From: Chroococcidiopsis sp. TS-821
GTDB lineage: Bacteria; Cyanobacteriota; Cyanobacteriia; Cyanobacteriales; Chroococcidiopsidaceae
Assembly (NCBI RefSeq): GCF_002939305.1
Contig: NZ_MVDI01000001.1
Location: 496,001 to 560,000, forward strand
DNA length: 64,000 nucleotides
Direction: 5' to 3'
Position numbers and translations under genes: made by a program. The notes below the pieces were generated by a model that ran no database searches, was not told where the DNA came from, and worked only from the letters and a program-made list of their open reading frames with translations. This document shows positions 63,813 to 64,000 of the stretch, piece by piece. Positions within the stretch are counted from its first letter, which is position 1. Each line of letters begins with the position of its first letter.

Positions 63813-64000
63813 ATGTCCCAAATATTTGGAGATTTTATTACCTGCCTACCGCTTAATCAAGAACACTTGATTGTTGGCTTCTCGCCTAGCTCTACTTCTC
63901 TCAAGCAAAGATGGCGTAACAACGGTCTTTCTGCAGATTTTTTAGCTGATTACCTAACGACTTTTTTTCCTGGTAATGAAGACGATCCTATCGTTGCTCG
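63813..64000 (+). CDS. start of an unidentified gene, possibly DUF6272-like (partial)
   Basis: The ATG at 63813 opens 62 codons to the window edge: MSQIFGDFITCLPLNQEHLI, VGFSPSSTSLKQRWRNNGLS, ADFLADYLTTFFPGNE. From memory this resembles small cyanobacterial proteins (DUF6272 type) found beside SpoIIE-like phosphatases and anti-sigma kinases. That position here supports, but does not prove, the identity. The region 63749-63812 between the genes is AT-rich. Confidence 0.45.
   Translation, partial: MSQIFGDFITCLPLNQEHLIVGFSPSSTSLKQRWRNNGLSADFLADYLTTFFPGNEDDPIVA

Overview
The window looks like chromosomal DNA of a cyanobacterium. The palindrome GCGATCGC (HIP1) is scattered through coding sequence, and the genes include psb27, a short cyanobacterial-type hfq beside dapF, cofH, SLH-domain porins, a DUF3318 gene, and NtcA-type promoters (GTA-N8-TAC). 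GC content is moderate and intergenic DNA is AT-rich and full of short dispersed repeats, as in large-genome unicellular or filamentous cyanobacteria such as Gloeocapsa or Chroococcidiopsis relatives. The genus cannot be fixed from this alone. No rRNA, tRNA, CRISPR array or complete transposase was seen.

Layout. 0-3.6 kb is a graveyard of small toxin-antitoxin and nuclease genes: a gutted MazF/PemK toxin behind an intact antitoxin, an orphan antitoxin, one intact hicBA pair, a frameshifted nuclease-like ORF, a dioxygenase gene fragment, a broken MNT/HEPN pair and a broken Uma2 gene. 3.6-8.6 kb is a probable nitrogen-scavenging cluster: a signal-less binding protein, a PhyH-type dioxygenase, a glutamine-synthetase-like ligase, a gamma-glutamyl hydrolase and a TPR/pentapeptide protein, with two good NtcA promoters. 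8.8-18.6 kb holds an SDR, an Xaa-Pro aminopeptidase broken by a 5-bp duplication, a TetR regulator, two M16 peptidases, a membrane/spermidine-synthase fusion, and a chimera of sufE and M16 gene fragments. 18.8-21.8 kb encodes a secreted RTX/FG-GAP protein.

21.9-27.1 kb is a nikABCDE-type ABC importer operon with a repeat element between nikD and nikE. 27.3-34.2 kb carries a methyltransferase, a 243-bp tandem repeat, sufE, a DoxX protein, a Crp-type regulator, and a three-gene operon (CobW-like P-loop protein plus two metallophosphoesterases, one with a ruined active site) divergent from an FAD oxidoreductase across a perfect Fur/Zur-type operator. A close variant of that operator precedes sufE. 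34.5-37.4 kb is the phosphate sensing set sphR-sphS-phoU. 37.8-42.1 kb has a second Crp-type regulator and two tandem SLH porins that share about 650 identical bases.

42.1-52.6 kb is mostly housekeeping (DUF3318, GT39, cofH, psb27, a glycoside-hydrolase-like protein, dapF, hfq, a CPA2 antiporter). 52.9-64 kb is a signalling and biosynthesis block: a GGDEF-EAL-GGDEF protein, a single-module A-PCP-reductase NRPS-like enzyme with an alanine-like specificity code, a Cache hybrid histidine kinase, a REC protein, a kinase-like/REC/PP2C protein, and the start of another gene. The strongest leads for undescribed biology are the NtcA cluster, the stand-alone A-PCP-R enzyme beside the phosphorelay, and the Fur/Zur-box group with its pseudo-phosphoesterase.
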